Shown here: positions 62,728 through 64,000 of the stretch, one piece after another
How positions within the stretch are numbered: position 1 is the stretch's first letter
Layout: every line of letters starts with the position of its first letter
NCBI RefSeq assembly: GCF_005937885.2
Contig: NZ_CP042176.1
Span: forward strand, 5,885,501-5,949,500
Length of the DNA: 64,000 nucleotides
Origin: Bradyrhizobium sp. KBS0727
GTDB taxonomy: Bacteria; Pseudomonadota; Alphaproteobacteria; Rhizobiales; Xanthobacteraceae
Direction of reading: 5' to 3'
The notes under the pieces: model-generated
Seen by the model: only the letters and a program-made list of their open reading frames with translations
Database searches by the model: none
Told to the model about the DNA's origin: nothing
Position numbers and translations under genes: made by a program

Positions 62728-63306
62728 GCGAGTCGGCACGATCGACATCGCGTATGGCGCAGGGCTCCCATGTGTGGGACTTTTGGACCTACTTGTCCTT
62801 CCGATGATGCCAAACAGCCCGATCGCGTAAGGGCGTGGCGTGCACTTCAGGAACGCCAACAATTGTGGTCTCCGATTAAACCAGGTGCCTGACGGTCGAC
62901 GGGCAAACAGGCACGCGCAGACCCATTGTGGCAAAGAGAACCCCCATTTGAACGTTGGTATGGCCGACGATTTGCAATTCCAGGCAAAGAATGCCTCGCT
63001 AGACGTCATTCAGGCCGGGCACTGGCCGCAGGTCGACTTGGCCAGCGACGTTGCCAGAACAATGGAAGGCCAATGAATCAGATCCGCTTTTGCCGAATGA
63101 ATATACAGAATGAGTTCCAGCGCGCGTTCGCTTACCGCATCAGTTTCGTACCAGAAGCGACCCAGCCAAAGCACCACGAACGCGCAGTCGCCTTGGCGGG
63201 AACCAGGCCCATGCCGCCCACACGGCTATCGAAGATTGAATTGCCGAATGACAAATCGGATGCGCGGCTATAGGCTACGGCAAAACAAAATGCACGGGAG
63301 GATGGC
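62728..63306. other. Intergenic stretch with decayed coding traces
   Basis: No intact gene is visible between MBL 2 and the monooxygenase. Fragments of protein-like composition occur (for example an open frame ending at 63076), but without continuity. The promoter of the monooxygenase should lie toward the right end; GGGAGG precedes its GTG. Confidence 0.4.
62942..63076 (+). pseudogene. Possible alpha/beta-hydrolase C-terminal fragment
   Basis: The frame ending at 63076 contains LDVIQAGHWPQVDLASDVAR, which resembles the region around the catalytic His of alpha/beta hydrolases (GHWPQ, then a helix with VA). No nucleophile or acid motif is found upstream in any frame. The resemblance is short and could be chance. 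Confidence 0.3.
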
Positions 63307-64000
63307 GTGCCAGACGCAATGGTTGCAGCATCTCTTTCAGAAGCAACGAACGGCGGTACGACGCAACAGGTCGACGTCGCGGTGGTGGGTGCCGGGTTTG
63401 CCGGACTGTACCTTCTGCATCGGTTGCGAAAGGCCGGCTTCACCGCAGTCGTGCTGGAGGAGGCCAACGACGTCGGTGGAACCTGGTACTGGAACCGCTA
63501 TCCCGGCGCACGCTGCGACATTCAGACCATCGACTACAGCTACACCTTCGATCCGGAGTTGGAGAACGCGTGGAAATGGTCGGAGAAATACGCAACCCAG
63601 CCGGAAATCCTGCGCTACCTCGGTTTCGTCGCCGATCGCTATGATCTGAGGCGCGATATCCGCTTTGCCACCAAGGTCACGGCGGCGACGTGGGACGAGG
63701 CCGCGGAACGCTGGCGGCTCACGACCGACGGTGGCGCGGTTGTGTCCTGCCACAACTACATCATGGCCACCGGCTGTCTCTCCGCTCCCAAGCCGCCGGA
63801 GATCGATGGCGTCAAGGACTTCAAGGGCGAGGTCTATTTCACCGGCCGCTGGCCGCATGACGAGGTCAAGCTCGCCGGCAAGCGAGTCGCGGTTATCGGC
63901 ACCGGATCGTCCGGGATCCAGTCGATCCCGTTGATCGCTGAACAGGCGGCCCATCTGACCGTCTTCCAACGCACGCCGAACTTTGCGTTGCCCGCCCACA
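63307..64000 (+). CDS. Flavin monooxygenase, Baeyer-Villiger type, cut by window end
   Basis: The first 231 residues are present. The FAD Rossmann motif Gly28-x-Gly30-x-x-Gly33 (VGAGFAG), GGTWYWNRYPGARCD and the NADPH motif VIGTGSSGIQSIP match cyclohexanone monooxygenase-like enzymes. The fingerprint FxGxxxHxxxWP reads FKGEVYFTGRWP, with Phe178 in place of the His. GGGAGG lies five bases before the GTG at 63307; an ATG at 63319 is an alternative. It would insert oxygen into a ketone using NADPH and O2. The rest of the gene lies beyond the window. Confidence 0.88.
   Translation, partial: MPDAMVAASLSEATNGGTTQQVDVAVVGAGFAGLYLLHRLRKAGFTAVVLEEANDVGGTWYWNRYPGARCDIQTIDYSYTFDPELENAWKWSEKYATQPEILRYLGFVADRYDLRRDIRFATKVTAATWDEAAERWRLTTDGGAVVSCHNYIMATGCLSAPKPPEIDGVKDFKGEVYFTGRWPHDEVKLAGKRVAVIGTGSSGIQSIPLIAEQAAHLTVFQRTPNFALPAH

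Noticed and set aside
1..64000. Transposases, integrases, CRISPR arrays, tRNA or rRNA genes
   Set aside because: None was found by reading the sequence, although duplications and remnants suggest past rearrangement.

Overview
The window reads as a catabolic accessory region of an alphaproteobacterium of the Bradyrhizobium/Rhodopseudomonas type (Nitrobacteraceae). This rests on two CYP199-like class I P450/ferredoxin pairs, a large family of branched-chain-amino-acid-type (HAAT) periplasmic binding proteins adapted to aromatic ligands, two CO-dehydrogenase-like molybdenum hydroxylase operons, and about eight local regulators. I see no rRNA, tRNA, CRISPR, transposase or phage gene. Assignments are from motifs read by eye; no database search was run.

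Layout. 1-1163: degraded coding sequence and a terminator. 1164-4128: LysR regulator divergent from a Rieske ferredoxin / small unknown protein / amidohydrolase set. 4149-8763: thioesterase remnant, Zn alcohol dehydrogenase, aldehyde dehydrogenase, ferredoxin, P450 and a broken ferredoxin reductase. 9077-10306: binding protein. 10681-16818: molybdenum hydroxylase (M, S, L subunits), alpha/beta hydrolase, LysR. 16949-21978: complete Liv-type ABC importer. 22432-27028: SDR, ferredoxin, second P450, SDR, LysR. 27358-35467: aldehyde dehydrogenase, CoA ligase, TetR, DUF35 protein, thiolase-like protein, enoyl-CoA hydratase, binding protein. 35730-43932: nine-gene operon with a NitT/TauT-type importer, CoxG, amidohydrolase, a second molybdenum hydroxylase and a NIPSNAP protein. 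44251-48712: MocR, MarR, carotenoid oxygenase, MBL-fold hydrolase. 48838-55797: thioesterase, Fe alcohol dehydrogenase, alpha/beta hydrolase, luciferase-like monooxygenase, flavin reductase, AraC, binding protein. 56034-62727: HIBADH-type dehydrogenase, IclR, binding protein, thioesterase and CaiB remnants, second Fe alcohol dehydrogenase, second MBL hydrolase. 63307-64000: start of a Baeyer-Villiger-type monooxygenase cut by the window end.

How the genes fit together. Three sets of recurring operator-like sites tie distant operons together. A palindrome AAATCGCAC-N4-GTGCGATTT lies upstream of the P450 operon and its divergent binding protein (8742), the CoA ligase (30673) and another binding protein (35422 and 35446); the TetR gene at 30879 is the likely owner. 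The set could shorten a (methoxy)cinnamate-like side chain (ligase, hydratase, thiolase/DUF35 retro-aldolase, aldehyde dehydrogenase) and then hydroxylate or O-demethylate the product. A GCGCCA-N15-GCGCCA direct repeat precedes the luciferase-like monooxygenase, the flavin reductase/AraC pair and a binding protein. A TTCCA-N6-TGGAA palindrome lies next to IclR and between Fe alcohol dehydrogenase 2 and MBL 2.

The right third holds two mirror-image versions of one module (binding protein, thioesterase, Fe alcohol dehydrogenase, MBL hydrolase), one nearly intact and one partly decayed, which points to duplication followed by divergence.
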